Shown: positions 1-7,985 of the stretch, piece by piece | How positions within the stretch are numbered: the first letter of the stretch is position 1 | Layout: each line of letters opens with the position of its first letter | DNA from: JARDZI01 sp041639705 | GTDB taxonomy: Bacteria; Bacillota; Clostridia; Clostridiales; Caloramatoraceae | Direction of reading: 5' to 3' | NCBI GenBank assembly: GCA_041639705.1 | Contig: JBEQBT010000006.1 | Span: 1-33,438 of the forward strand | DNA: 33,438 nucleotides | Notes under the pieces: generated by a model | What the model was told of the DNA's origin: nothing | The model's input: the letters and a program-made list of their open reading frames with translations, nothing else | The model's database searches: none | Made by a program: the position numbers and the translations under genes

Positions 1-112
1 TCCTTTGTATTTAATGCGGTTGGCGAACCTGCATTTATTTTATCAAAGGAGGTTATTTTTTTCCACTCATAGCTAAAAGCCTTTTGGAACCACGGGCATA
101 GCCCGTGGTATT
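1..112 (+). mobile_element. Possible right-end remnant of an IS200/IS605-type element
   Basis: No coding region is visible here. The stretch ends in a perfect 8-bp hairpin (arms CCACGGGC at 90-97 and GCCCGTGG at 101-108, loop ATA) followed by TATTCGTTAC. A GC-rich terminal hairpin followed by a TTCxx-type end is reminiscent of transposon right ends downstream of tnpB in clostridial IS200/IS605 elements, so the body of such an element may lie upstream of base 1. This rests on resemblance alone; an unrelated intergenic hairpin is equally possible. Confidence 0.25.
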
Positions 113-126
113 CGTTACACAATAAT

Positions 127-150
127 AAAAAACGGGTGGAGTTCCACCCG
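127..150 (-). terminator. Intrinsic terminator of the ABC exporter operon
   Basis: Perfect 7-bp GC-rich stem (CGGGTGG at 133-139, CCACCCG at 144-150) just beyond the stop codon of the minus-strand exporter gene. Read on the minus strand it is followed by six U (127-132). T residues also flank the plus-strand side (152-156), so it could work in both directions. Confidence 0.85.
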
Positions 151-154
151 ATTT

Positions 155-1960
155 TTATTTACTGCCCCATATCTGCTGCATTTCATCACAGCTTCTAAGC
201 AAATCATCCAGTTTACCCTGAGCTGTAATATATCCATCCTTTAACACTATAATATTGTCTGCATTTTTGAGAGCAGTTCTTCTATTTGATACTACAATAC
301 ATGTAGCTTTGGAATTTTCAAATATTCTATTCCAGAGGGTATTTTCTGTATCCACATCCAATGCGCTTGATATATCGTCAAATACAAGTAAATCGGTATC
401 CCTTACAAACATACGAGCTGCTGCAACTCTTTGTACTTGACCTCCGGACAGTTTTACACCTCTTGGACCAACAAAAGTATCAAGTCCATTTTCAAAGGTT
501 TCTACATCCTGTTCAAGTACACCTGAATTTATAGCAGCCTGTAGATTAACCTCATCCTCAGAGAGTCCTAGCAGCAGGTTGTTACGAACAGTGTCACTGA
601 ATAAATGTGGTAATTGTGGAGTATAGGACACCCTTGGAGGGGTTAGAAAGTCTCCAGGGTTATCTATAATATTTCCATTCCAGTATATGGTTCCAGAGGT
701 TTTAGGTAATTGTCCAAGTAAGGTGCGTAATAATGTTGTCTTACCCGAACCAATTCTACCTGTTATGACTGTAAAGGAACCTTTATTTACACTAAAACTG
801 ACATTCTTTGTACCGCCACCTGACTCAGGGTAAACATAGGTTAGATTTTTTACATTAAGACTTTCCAATATATCTCCATTAGTCTTTGGTGAATACTTTG
901 GTTTATGCAGCTTCCCATTCAGGTAGAGTTTATGGTGGTTAACTAATACCTTATCAGGTACACCCTGAAGTATAGTCCTTAATCTCTCGAATGCAACCTT
1001 TGCCTGTTGAAACTGGGCTATAAAATAGCCAAAGAAATGGGTGAAATCAGCCACAAATGCAAGGTAATATACAAATAATGAGAAATCACCAACAGTAAAA
1101 CTGCCAGCTTTCATGGACTGAGCACTCAGTAGAAGTATTAAGCCTGTGCCAAGGTTTACAGTATTAAAAAATATTGAATCTAACAGCTGTGTAAACAGAC
1201 TGTCCTTAAGCATAAGCTTATGCCTTGTATTGTTTAATTTTTTAAAATGCCGGGTAACATGCTCCTCTGCAGCAGCCAACTGAACAGCCTGAACAGAACC
1301 AAAAATCTCTCCAAGTGTTCCTGTAACTTTTGCTGTAGCTTCCCTACTTGCTCTTCTATATTTCTGGACTCTTTTACTAGCCTTATGGGCAAGGGCTACT
1401 ACAACCACAAGTGGAGTAAATACAAATAGAGTTATTTTAAAATTTATATTCATGAGTATTAAAACTGCTCCAAGTGCAAAGGCTGTAGTACCTACTATAT
1501 CTAATATCCAGTCAACTGCGTTCTCAATGGTCTCTCCATCATCCTTAAAGTTGTTTATAACCTCTCCAGAGGATGTGGAAATTGATTGGGCACCAGGACG
1601 CTTAAGTATATGGTCTAAAAGATTTCGCCTTATAAGTCCGCTTATTGAAAAACGAAAGAGAATATCCAGCCTAAAGCCTATAATTATAGATAGTGATCGC
1701 AATAATGCAGTAACAACCACAAGAGCAACAAGCCCCCATATTCCTATACCTATTTGGGCATCACCGCTTAATGTATTAAAAAACTCCCTTGTTATTAGTC
1801 CTGGAATAAGTGGAGAAGCATGGATTATTGTCCATGCAATACAACTTGTAAAAAAGAGCCATGGTCTATATAAAATTATCTGCCACACTAACTGAACTGT
1901 AGACATGCTTGACCTTTGTTTTGTTGTATAGCTTTTATTAATTGAGTATTCCTGATTCAT
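155..1960 (-). CDS. Heterodimeric ABC exporter subunit with degenerate catalytic site
   Basis: 601-residue half-transporter: an N-terminal six-helix exporter membrane domain (about 1-330) fused to an ATPase domain (about 365-601). The Walker A (GRIGSGKTT) and signature (LSGGQ) are canonical. Walker B reads LLVFDD, with Asp where the catalytic Glu belongs, and the switch His is Asn (VSNRR in place of the usual HR). Those two changes mark the non-hydrolytic site of heterodimeric exporters such as TM287/288 or BmrCD. The start codon overlaps the stop of the upstream partner gene (ATGA) and follows AGGAGGTG. The likely role is export of drugs or lipophilic compounds from the cytoplasmic membrane together with the partner; the substrate cannot be read from sequence. 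Confidence 0.92.
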   Translation of the reverse strand: MNQEYSINKSYTTKQRSSMSTVQLVWQIILYRPWLFFTSCIAWTIIHASPLIPGLITREFFNTLSGDAQIGIGIWGLVALVVVTALLRSLSIIIGFRLDILFRFSISGLIRRNLLDHILKRPGAQSISTSSGEVINNFKDDGETIENAVDWILDIVGTTAFALGAVLILMNINFKITLFVFTPLVVVVALAHKASKRVQKYRRASREATAKVTGTLGEIFGSVQAVQLAAAEEHVTRHFKKLNNTRHKLMLKDSLFTQLLDSIFFNTVNLGTGLILLLSAQSMKAGSFTVGDFSLFVYYLAFVADFTHFFGYFIAQFQQAKVAFERLRTILQGVPDKVLVNHHKLYLNGKLHKPKYSPKTNGDILESLNVKNLTYVYPESGGGTKNVSFSVNKGSFTVITGRIGSGKTTLLRTLLGQLPKTSGTIYWNGNIIDNPGDFLTPPRVSYTPQLPHLFSDTVRNNLLLGLSEDEVNLQAAINSGVLEQDVETFENGLDTFVGPRGVKLSGGQVQRVAAARMFVRDTDLLVFDDISSALDVDTENTLWNRIFENSKATCIVVSNRRTALKNADNIIVLKDGYITAQGKLDDLLRSCDEMQQIWGSK

Positions 1961-3702
1961 ACAAGCACCTCCTCTAGTCCATACTTAAGCAGCTGGTGGA
2001 AACGTGAGTTTAAATCCACTGCTAAGGCTTCTCTATCGCCGTATTCCAATACGCTGCCATTATCAAGTATTAATATTTCATCTGCACGCTGAACAGTGCC
2101 TAATCTATGGGCGATCATTATACATGTACGGTTAGTTAAAAGCTTGCTTATTGCATTTTCCATGAGCTGTTCTGTAATTGGGTCAAGTCTTGAGGATGCT
2201 TCATCAAGTATTACAAGATCAGGATTCCTTAAGAATACTCTGACAAATGCCATAAGTTGTGCTTCTCCTGCAGATAAACCTCCACCATTTGCATCAAGCA
2301 TGGTATCCAGGCCATCACCCAGTTTTTTAAACCACACAGTTAGCCCCATGGCATCAATAGCACTAAGAATATTTTCATCACTTATATCTGGATTGAAAAA
2401 ACTTAAATTATCCCTTACAGTTGCATGAAAAAGCTGAACATCCTGTGTAACATAGGCTATTCTATTTCTTAAATCCTTTAAGTTTAAGGAATCAAGTCTT
2501 TGACCTTCAAGCTTTACAACTCCCTGAGTAGGATCATAAAGTCTTACTATAAGTCTTGCAAGAGTAGTTTTACCACTTCCTGTACGCCCAAGGAGTCCAA
2601 GAGTATTTCCAGGCATAAGCTTAAAGGAAACATTGTTTAATACAGGTGTATCAGCATCATATTCAAAATTAAGGTTTTCAACTTCCACAAATAAAGGACC
2701 TTTCTTAATAATAGTTTCATTGCCATCTATAAGCTTTGACTGTAAGCTAAATAGTTCCTCAATACGAATAATACTTGCACCAGCCTTTTGTAACTCCTCA
2801 AGTTGTGTTCTTATTTGTTCTATTGGTCTGCTCATGAGGTCAGTATAATTAATTATGAGATAAACAGTTCCCATTGATATAATTCCCTTCTGCCACAAAT
2901 AACCTCCTATACCAAACGCAACTGAATATCCAAGTGCAAACATACTAAGGGTAGTTGTCCACATGAGACAGTACATCATTGAGGCTTTCTTTCTTATTGG
3001 ATACCATTCCCTTAAGAATTGAAAAAATCTGTACATTACATAGGAAACAGCTCCGCAGGATTTTGTATCCTCAGTGCTAGTAATTTGTTCTCCTATGAAT
3101 CCAAAAAACTTTGCTTCAACCTCCCTTGCCTTTACCCAATTGGGAACTGCAAAGGATTCAATTTTCCATAGTATTATAATTGCAATAACTGCGAATATGG
3201 ACAATCCAAGACCTATTCTCCAGTCCTCTCTAAACAAAAGGATAATTATACCGGCAAGCAGTATCATATTATTAAATACATTCAAAAAAAGCTTTGAGAA
3301 GAAGTTAAATAGTGCAGTTACATCACTATCAAGTCTTTCAATTAATTCTCCAGGTTGATGAGATTTATGAAAGGACATATCTAGATGAAGACAATGTCTA
3401 ACTAAATCAGCTCGTAGAGAGTTGGTGGTTGCCCAGCCCACATTTTGACTTACATAGGTGGATGCAATTACAATTAACTGCTGTAATACTGCTGCACCAA
3501 TAAATATTAGAGCTGCTATAGTCAAGGAACGTGATGAATCTCCATTCTCAGCCATATCTATGAACCGACCCAGGATTTGTGGATTTAATAGGCTAATGCC
3601 AACACTTATACCTAAAAGCATTGCAAGTATAATAATTTGTGGTAGTTGAGGTTTAAGATATTTAGAAAATAAATTAAAATATTTTTTTGATGGGAATTTC
3701 AT
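1957..3702 (-). CDS. Heterodimeric ABC exporter subunit with consensus catalytic residues
   Basis: 581-residue membrane-domain/ATPase fusion, first gene of the two-gene exporter operon. Walker A (GRTGSGKTT), Walker B with catalytic Glu (LVILDE) and the switch His (IAHR) are intact, but the signature motif is altered to LSAGE. In a head-to-tail ATPase dimer these intact catalytic residues face the partner's perfect LSGGQ, giving one complete site. The altered signature faces the partner's Asp/Asn-substituted site, giving one degenerate site. A strong AAGGAGGT lies just before the start. It is preceded by a roughly 340-nt structured leader (3703-4045), so expression is probably controlled by transcription attenuation. 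Efflux of antibiotics or other amphiphiles is the family-level guess. Confidence 0.92.
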   Translation of the reverse strand: MKFPSKKYFNLFSKYLKPQLPQIIILAMLLGISVGISLLNPQILGRFIDMAENGDSSRSLTIAALIFIGAAVLQQLIVIASTYVSQNVGWATTNSLRADLVRHCLHLDMSFHKSHQPGELIERLDSDVTALFNFFSKLFLNVFNNMILLAGIIILLFREDWRIGLGLSIFAVIAIIILWKIESFAVPNWVKAREVEAKFFGFIGEQITSTEDTKSCGAVSYVMYRFFQFLREWYPIRKKASMMYCLMWTTTLSMFALGYSVAFGIGGYLWQKGIISMGTVYLIINYTDLMSRPIEQIRTQLEELQKAGASIIRIEELFSLQSKLIDGNETIIKKGPLFVEVENLNFEYDADTPVLNNVSFKLMPGNTLGLLGRTGSGKTTLARLIVRLYDPTQGVVKLEGQRLDSLNLKDLRNRIAYVTQDVQLFHATVRDNLSFFNPDISDENILSAIDAMGLTVWFKKLGDGLDTMLDANGGGLSAGEAQLMAFVRVFLRNPDLVILDEASSRLDPITEQLMENAISKLLTNRTCIMIAHRLGTVQRADEILILDNGSVLEYGDREALAVDLNSRFHQLLKYGLEEVLV

Positions 3703-3723
3703 ATCAGTACCTCCTTAAGCAAT

Positions 3724-3761
3724 AAGGGACTGAAAAGAACAAAAGTTCATTACAGTCCCTT
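3724..3761 (-). repeat. Leader hairpin next to exporter ribosome binding site
   Basis: Inverted repeat with arms AAGGGACTG (3724-3732) and CAGTCCCTT (3753-3761) and an inner GAAC/GTTC pairing. On the minus strand it lies between the leader terminator and the exporter ribosome binding site, which begins about 10 nt further on. It could stabilise the processed mRNA 5' end or modulate initiation. Confidence 0.6.
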
Positions 3762-3796
3762 GATAATTTTGTTTAATATTACTAATAAAAAGCATT

Positions 3797-3826
3797 AAAA
3801 AAGCCGTAAAGCTGTTTGCTTACGGC
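3797..3826 (-). terminator. Leader (attenuator) terminator upstream of exporter operon
   Basis: On the minus strand GCCGTAAGC pairs with GCTTTACGGC (one bulged base, loop AAACA), directly followed by six U (3802-3797). It sits about 95 nt before the exporter start and about 145 nt after the leader peptide stop, so transcripts from the promoter at 4081-4052 must read through it to express the exporter. Confidence 0.75.
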
Positions 3827-3969
3827 AAATTTACCTATTAACAAAATATTAAAGGTGAAATGCAAGCTACTGCTCCTAACAATATCTAAAAGAAGCAACA
3901 GAAAGAAATGGGTACGCCTATTACGTAATCCATTACCTGAATAAAGACTTCTTTTAGAACAATATTCAA

Positions 3970-4008
3970 TTACATTGAATAGTTAGGGCTTATGCTTCTA
4001 TTTCTCAT
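3970..4008 (-). CDS. Putative 12-residue leader peptide MRNRSISPNYSM
   Basis: Short open frame on the minus strand, ATG at 4008 to TAA at 3970, encoding MRNRSISPNYSM. It has a strong ribosome binding site (GAGGAG at 4022-4017) with an 8-nt spacer and begins about 35 nt after the inferred transcription start. Twelve nucleotides after its stop lies the 5' arm (3958-3948) of an 11-bp long-range stem whose 3' arm is at 3895-3885. By analogy with the BmrB leader of the B. subtilis bmrCD exporter, a ribosome stalled on this peptide could change folding and prevent termination. Translation is inferred from the ribosome binding site only, and I recognise no homologue. Confidence 0.5.
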   Translation of the reverse strand: MRNRSISPNYSM

Positions 4009-4051
4009 TTTTAGTTCTCCTCATCTTTAATAAATTATTTTTACATTTACA

Positions 4052-4081
4052 TATATACCATGATTTGCTAGGTAATGTCAA
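4052..4081 (-). promoter_or_regulatory. Strong sigma-A type promoter of the exporter leader
   Basis: On the minus strand a perfect TTGACA (4081-4076) is followed after 18 nt by TATATA (4057-4052), predicting a start near 4045. The leader peptide ribosome binding site lies 23-28 nt further on. It points away from sspH. Confidence 0.65.
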
Positions 4082-4215
4082 TATAAAAATATATGCTATA
4101 CATTGAACTACCTTAAAGTAGAATATTCCACTAATAAGGATATTAAGGAAATAATATAATAATTACACCTCAAAAGAAGAATACTAATAAACAAAATAGA
4201 AACAGAGGTGATATT

Positions 4216-4410
4216 ATGGATAATAATAGGGCAAAAGAGATATTAAATCAAACAAAGGAAAATATACAGGTGCTTTATAATGGCTCCCCAGTGTGGATTG
4301 AGGATGTAAACAGTAATAACATTGCGGAGGTTACAGACCTTAATAATCATGAAATGAGTGAAGCACCAGTGAATAAGCTTGTAGAGGTAAATCCAATAAA
4401 AAAATTCTAA
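4216..4410 (+). CDS. sspH: H-type small acid-soluble spore protein
   Basis: 64-residue protein of the SspH family, which is made in the developing forespore. Family hallmarks are visible: RAKEIL near the N-terminus, then VLYNGSPVWIEDVN around residues 19-32, and a C-terminal PVNKLVEV segment. The start follows GAGGTGAT at good spacing. It is a single-gene unit closed by its own terminator (4426-4452) and divergent from the exporter leader. Forespore (sigma-G or sigma-F) control is expected for the family, but I could not identify a convincing promoter in 4082-4215. Its presence shows the organism can sporulate. Confidence 0.9.
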   Translation: MDNNRAKEILNQTKENIQVLYNGSPVWIEDVNSNNIAEVTDLNNHEMSEAPVNKLVEVNPIKKF

Positions 4411-4425
4411 TTTTATGTTAGCAAG

Positions 4426-4452
4426 AAGACCAGATATAATATCTGGTCTTTT
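4426..4452 (+). terminator. Intrinsic terminator after sspH
   Basis: Hairpin with core arms AAGACCAGA and TCTGGTCTT (4426-4450; stem extendable into the AT-rich loop), followed by a short T tract. Confidence 0.8.
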
Positions 4453-4511
4453 GATTTACTACATTTAATAGTAGTTAACAAAAAATTCATCTAGATATAG
4501 TAAGTAGTTTG

Positions 4512-4539
4512 TTGACAGTTTAATATGTAGATATAAAAT
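4512..4539 (+). promoter_or_regulatory. Promoter of the MacAB-like operon
   Basis: TTGACA (4512-4517), 16-nt spacer, TAAAAT (4534-4539). This leaves an untranslated leader of roughly 85 nt before the adaptor gene. Confidence 0.5.
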
Positions 4540-4630
4540 AAACATATGGATATATAGGGATTAAATACTATTTTCATTATATATTTCATAATCCAGCATA
4601 GTTGAGCAATACATGAATGGAGGAAAATTT

Positions 4631-5794
4631 ATGAAAAAAAGGGTAATTATCTATTTGTTAATTGGAGTAGTGGTATTTGGAGGAATATTTTTTATAATTA
4701 GCTCTGGTAAAAGTAGAAGGCTTACTGAGGTTAAGACCACAACTGTAAGCACCGGCGATATTAATGCATATCTATCAACTACTGCCACAGTTAAGTCCCA
4801 GAATAGCAAGGAATATTATGGACTCCAGGCGAAGGTGAAAGGAATTAATGTTAAGGTTGGTGATAGGGTTTCTAAAGGTGAAACCTTAATTACCTATGAA
4901 ACTCAAGATTTAGCAACAGCAGTTAAACAGGCACAGCTCCAGTACGATAATGCTATTTTACAAAAGAGAGATTTAGTAAACCAAAACAATTCGATAAAGA
5001 GTAAAATATCTGATTTGGATAGACAAATAAACACATTGCAAACAAGTAATAATCCCCAGGATATTTCAAAGCTTGAAGCATTGAAGCAGCAGAGAAATAC
5101 CCTTCAACCTATTTCTGATGAAAAATTAAAGCAATCTGATAATGCTGTAGCTCTTGCAAAAATTTCACTTGATTCTACAAAACAGAAGTTGGTTGAGAAC
5201 AAGGGCTCAATTACTGCCGAAAATGATGGGGTAGTTACACTTGTAGAAGCAACCCTAGGAGCAGTTACAAATGGAATGCAGCCAGTGATTATAGTTCAGG
5301 ATACTGAGAACCTACAAGCAGTTGCATCATTAGGTAAATATGATGCAAATAAGGTTAAACTTGGACAGGAAGTTATTATAAAGAGTGGAAACAATCAGTA
5401 TAAGGGAGTTGTATCCTTTATTGATCCTGCTGCAACAAAGACTCTCTCAGCAGCAGGTGGAGAAACTACACTTGGAATAAGGATAGATATAATTGATAAA
5501 GCACCAGATTTAAGAATAGATTTTGATGTGGATGTTGATATACTACTTGGACAGGCAAAAAATGTATTAAAGGTTCCAGCTGAGTGTATTAGACCTGGTA
5601 AAGGAGATAAAAACTACCTTTATGTTGTAGAGAATGGAGTAGTTCGGGAAAGAGAGGTCCTTATAGGCCTACAATCAGACATGGAAGTTGAAATTAAGAG
5701 TGGTGTCAACGCTGGTGAAAAGGTAATACTAAATCCAAGTGCTTCCATCCGTGAGGGAGTAATAATCAAGGAAGCTGTGGAGGTTAGTAAATAA
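4631..5794 (+). CDS. MacA/YknX-like membrane fusion (HlyD-family) efflux adaptor
   Basis: 387-residue periplasmic-adaptor-type protein. One N-terminal transmembrane helix (about residues 8-24) anchors it. A split lipoyl-like domain flanks a coiled-coil hairpin rich in Lys/Gln/Ser (about 100-200), followed by beta-barrel (about 220-310) and membrane-proximal domains. An in-frame ATG at 4613 exists, but the start at 4631 (MKKRV) is preferred because GGAGG at 4619-4623 sits 7 nt before it. The gene heads an operon with an ATPase (1-nt overlap) and an FtsX-type permease, the YknXYZ/MacAB arrangement. In a Gram-positive cell it would act at the outer face of the membrane in export of peptides or drugs. 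Substrate unknown. Confidence 0.88.
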   Translation: MKKRVIIYLLIGVVVFGGIFFIISSGKSRRLTEVKTTTVSTGDINAYLSTTATVKSQNSKEYYGLQAKVKGINVKVGDRVSKGETLITYETQDLATAVKQAQLQYDNAILQKRDLVNQNNSIKSKISDLDRQINTLQTSNNPQDISKLEALKQQRNTLQPISDEKLKQSDNAVALAKISLDSTKQKLVENKGSITAENDGVVTLVEATLGAVTNGMQPVIIVQDTENLQAVASLGKYDANKVKLGQEVIIKSGNNQYKGVVSFIDPAATKTLSAAGGETTLGIRIDIIDKAPDLRIDFDVDVDILLGQAKNVLKVPAECIRPGKGDKNYLYVVENGVVREREVLIGLQSDMEVEIKSGVNAGEKVILNPSASIREGVIIKEAVEVSK

Positions 5795-6486
5795 TGATTG
5801 AGGTAAAGGATGTAGTTAAAATTTATCAAATGGGTGATACTCAATTGATAGCTTTAAACAATGTAAGCCTTAAGGTGGAAAAGGGAGAATTTACAGTAAT
5901 TATGGGTCCCTCAGGTTCGGGAAAATCAACCCTTATGAATATACTAGGGTGCCTTGATAAAATGAATAGTGGTAAATATACTTTAAATAACAAGGATGTA
6001 TCAGACCTTACAGATAATGAACTTGCATATATAAGGAACAAGGAACTAGGGTTTGTTTTCCAATCCTTTAATCTTATTCCTAGAATGACATTGCTTGAAA
6101 ATGTGGAACTACCGATGGTATATGCAGGAATTCCTGGAAGAGAGAGAAGGGAGAAAGCACTATCAGCTCTTGAAAAAGTAGGCTTACTGGACAGAATAAA
6201 GCACATGCCAAATGAAATTTCTGGAGGACAAAAGCAAAGAGCTGCCATTGCAAGGGCAATAGTAAACAATCCATCTGTTATTATGGCAGATGAACCGACT
6301 GGAAATCTTGATACTAAATCCTCAGAGGATATTATGAAAATATTTCAAAGACTTAATAATGAGGGAGCAACTGTAATAATGGTCACCCATGAACAGGATA
6401 TAGCACAGCATGCAAAAAGAGTTGTAAGGTTTAAGGATGGAGAGATAATACAAGATTATGAAGTTAAAAATAGAATCATATTGTAG
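5794..6486 (+). CDS. MacB/YknY/LolD-type ABC transporter ATPase
   Basis: 230-residue stand-alone ATP-binding subunit. Walker A GPSGSGKST (about residue 39), Q-loop in VFQSFNL, signature ISGGQKQR, Walker B VIMADE followed by PTGNLD, and the switch His in MVTHE are all intact. The PTGNLD D-loop and GxMxSG-less N-terminus are typical of the LolD/MacB/FtsE branch, which drives mechanotransmission rather than pore transport. Its ATG overlaps the last base of the adaptor stop codon (TAATG), indicating translational coupling; the permease follows after 12 nt. Confidence 0.92.
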   Translation: MIEVKDVVKIYQMGDTQLIALNNVSLKVEKGEFTVIMGPSGSGKSTLMNILGCLDKMNSGKYTLNNKDVSDLTDNELAYIRNKELGFVFQSFNLIPRMTLLENVELPMVYAGIPGRERREKALSALEKVGLLDRIKHMPNEISGGQKQRAAIARAIVNNPSVIMADEPTGNLDTKSSEDIMKIFQRLNNEGATVIMVTHEQDIAQHAKRVVRFKDGEIIQDYEVKNRIIL

Positions 6487-6498
6487 GAGAGGGTAAAT

Positions 6499-7710
6499 AT
6501 GAATGTATTTGAAAATTTAAAAATGGCACTTGAAAGTATCAGGGCAAATAAAATGCGCTCTTTTCTAACTATGCTGGGTATAATAATAGGAATAAGTTCT
6601 GTTATAACTATAATATCCCTTGGACAAGGTGGCCAAAACACCATTACAAGTGAATTTCAAAAGCTAGGTTCTGCTACAATAAGTATAAAGGTGGATTCGA
6701 CGAAAGCACAGACAACTGACTATATAACACTTGAGGATGTAAAGCAGATAAAGGAAAAGGTTGAAAGTGTAAAATATGCTTCTCCCTCAATATCAAAGCA
6801 GGGAACTGCAGTCTCGGAGAGGAAAGATAAGAGAGCTTTTATAACAGGAGGTACAACTGATCTAGCCTATACTGATAATGTAGAAATCCTTTATGGGAGG
6901 TTTTTTAATGAGAGAGAATATGAAGAAGGAAGAGCTGTAGCAGTATTGGACGAAACAGCAGCAAAGGCACTATTTGGGTACTCGGATGTGGTTGGTGAAA
7001 GCATAAAGCTTGGACCTAAAACATCTCCTAAAAAGGTTACTATCGTCGGAGTATCAAAGGGCTTTACAAATCCATTTGGTGGTGGTGGGGCAGAAAACAT
7101 GCCTGTTTTTGTTAATGTACCTATTACATTTTTAAGCAATCTATATTCTGGAGATGTTACAATTGATTCCATAACTGCTGTTGCAACTACACAGGATAAT
7201 GGAGAATCAGCAGGAAATGGAGCTAAAAATATACTTGAAGTCAGACACAACAATAGAGGAATGGAAATATACAAGGCAGAAAATGCATTAAAACAGCTTG
7301 ATCAAATAAATAAGGTGCTTGGAATATTTACAGCTTTTATAGGAGCAGTTGCAGCAATTTCTTTGATTGTCGGAGGAATTGGAGTAATGAATATTATGCT
7401 TGTTTCTGTAACAGAAAGGACGAGAGAGATAGGAATCAGAAAAGCTATAGGGGCAACTACATCTGCCATATTAATTCAATTTCTCATGGAATCCTTAATT
7501 ATATCTCTTATAGGAGGTTTAATAGGCATGACACTCGGTATTGTAGGTGCAGAGTTGATTGGAAAAGTAGCAAATATTACCCCATCCGTTTCTATTTCCG
7601 TGATTATGGGAGCAATACTGTTTTCCTCAGCTGTTGGTATTTTTTTTGGCATATACCCTGCAAGAAAAGCAGCCAGGCTAGACCCAATAGATGCATTAAG
7701 ATACGAATAA
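6499..7710 (+). CDS. MacB/YknZ-type ABC transporter permease
   Basis: 403-residue permease of the MacB/FtsX superfamily with four predicted membrane helices: one near the N-terminus (about 20-45) and three in the C-terminal third (about 275-310, 330-355, 365-390). Between them lies a large extracytoplasmic domain (about 50-265). The C-terminal region carries the family's GIGVMNIMLVSVTERTREIG coupling-helix segment and ends IYPARKAARLDPIDALRYE, as is standard. The ribosome binding site is GGAGAGGG. Last gene of the adaptor-ATPase-permease operon, which is closed by the terminator at 7711-7750. Predicted tripartite exporter at the cytoplasmic membrane. Confidence 0.92.
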   Translation: MNVFENLKMALESIRANKMRSFLTMLGIIIGISSVITIISLGQGGQNTITSEFQKLGSATISIKVDSTKAQTTDYITLEDVKQIKEKVESVKYASPSISKQGTAVSERKDKRAFITGGTTDLAYTDNVEILYGRFFNEREYEEGRAVAVLDETAAKALFGYSDVVGESIKLGPKTSPKKVTIVGVSKGFTNPFGGGGAENMPVFVNVPITFLSNLYSGDVTIDSITAVATTQDNGESAGNGAKNILEVRHNNRGMEIYKAENALKQLDQINKVLGIFTAFIGAVAAISLIVGGIGVMNIMLVSVTERTREIGIRKAIGATTSAILIQFLMESLIISLIGGLIGMTLGIVGAELIGKVANITPSVSISVIMGAILFSSAVGIFFGIYPARKAARLDPIDALRYE

Positions 7711-7750
7711 AAAAGCCATGTAAGAGTGGATCCGCTCTTACATGGCTTTT
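7711..7750 (+). terminator. Terminator of the MacAB-like operon
   Basis: Perfect 16-bp stem, arms 7711-7726 (begins AAAAGCCATG) and 7735-7750 (ends CATGGCTTTT), with an 8-nt loop, starting right after the permease stop. The closing A/T runs give it terminator character on both strands. Confidence 0.85.
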
Positions 7751-7763
7751 CATAAAAAGGGTT

Positions 7764-7807
7764 AAAAAACACATTTGTGTGGTTATGCGTCGTAACCATG
7801 CAAATGT
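7764..7807 (-). terminator. Probable terminator of the FabK-like gene
   Basis: Hairpin with arms 7771-7785 and 7793-7807 (ACATTTG/CAAATGT and TGGTTA/TAACCA, separated by a 2-nt mismatch; loop TGCGTCG). On the minus strand it is followed by G and then six U (7769-7764). It lies about 180 nt beyond the minus-strand stop codon, with the palindromic element in between. Confidence 0.55.
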
Positions 7808-7956
7808 CAGTAGTGGCCGATGCCCACATCGGCTTGGGGTATTTACTGCTTACATTATCCTTGCTAATAATGCTGGTATCATCTACATCGCTGACACCCT
7901 GTCGATGTGGGCATCGACCACTACAGTTCTATCATGATGTTGCATTCATTGCGACG
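7788..7956. repeat. Imperfect palindromic (MITE-like) element
   Basis: About 169 bp bounded by CGTCG and CGACG. A 23-nt block at 7811-7833 is the inverted copy of 7901-7923 with two differences, and an outer block (CGTCGTAACCATGCAA) matches the complement of 7941-7956 imperfectly. Each inner block is itself a palindrome: CCGATG/CATCGG with loop CCCA at 7817-7832, and GTCGATG/CATCGAC with loop TGGG at 7901-7918. The centre holds a further hairpin (CATTAT/ATAATG, 7853-7872). It would be transcribed in the 3' untranslated region of the FabK-like gene. No coding capacity is evident. It may be a degenerate non-autonomous mobile element; an RNA or REP-like function is also possible. Confidence 0.5.
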
Positions 7957-7985
7957 TATTCTTCCTATTCTATAAAACTAAACAC

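Noticed and set aside
1452..1895. 147-codon plus-strand frame inside the ABC exporter gene
   Set aside because: Shadow of the minus-strand membrane-domain coding sequence with no family resemblance.
4082..4215. Sigma-G/F promoter for sspH
   Set aside because: GAATA-like -35 candidates are present but none has a matching -10 at correct spacing.
4613..4630. Upstream ATG for the MacA-like adaptor
   Set aside because: The GGAGG that follows it lies at the right distance for the ATG at 4631, and the extra MNGGKF would simply be the translated ribosome binding site.
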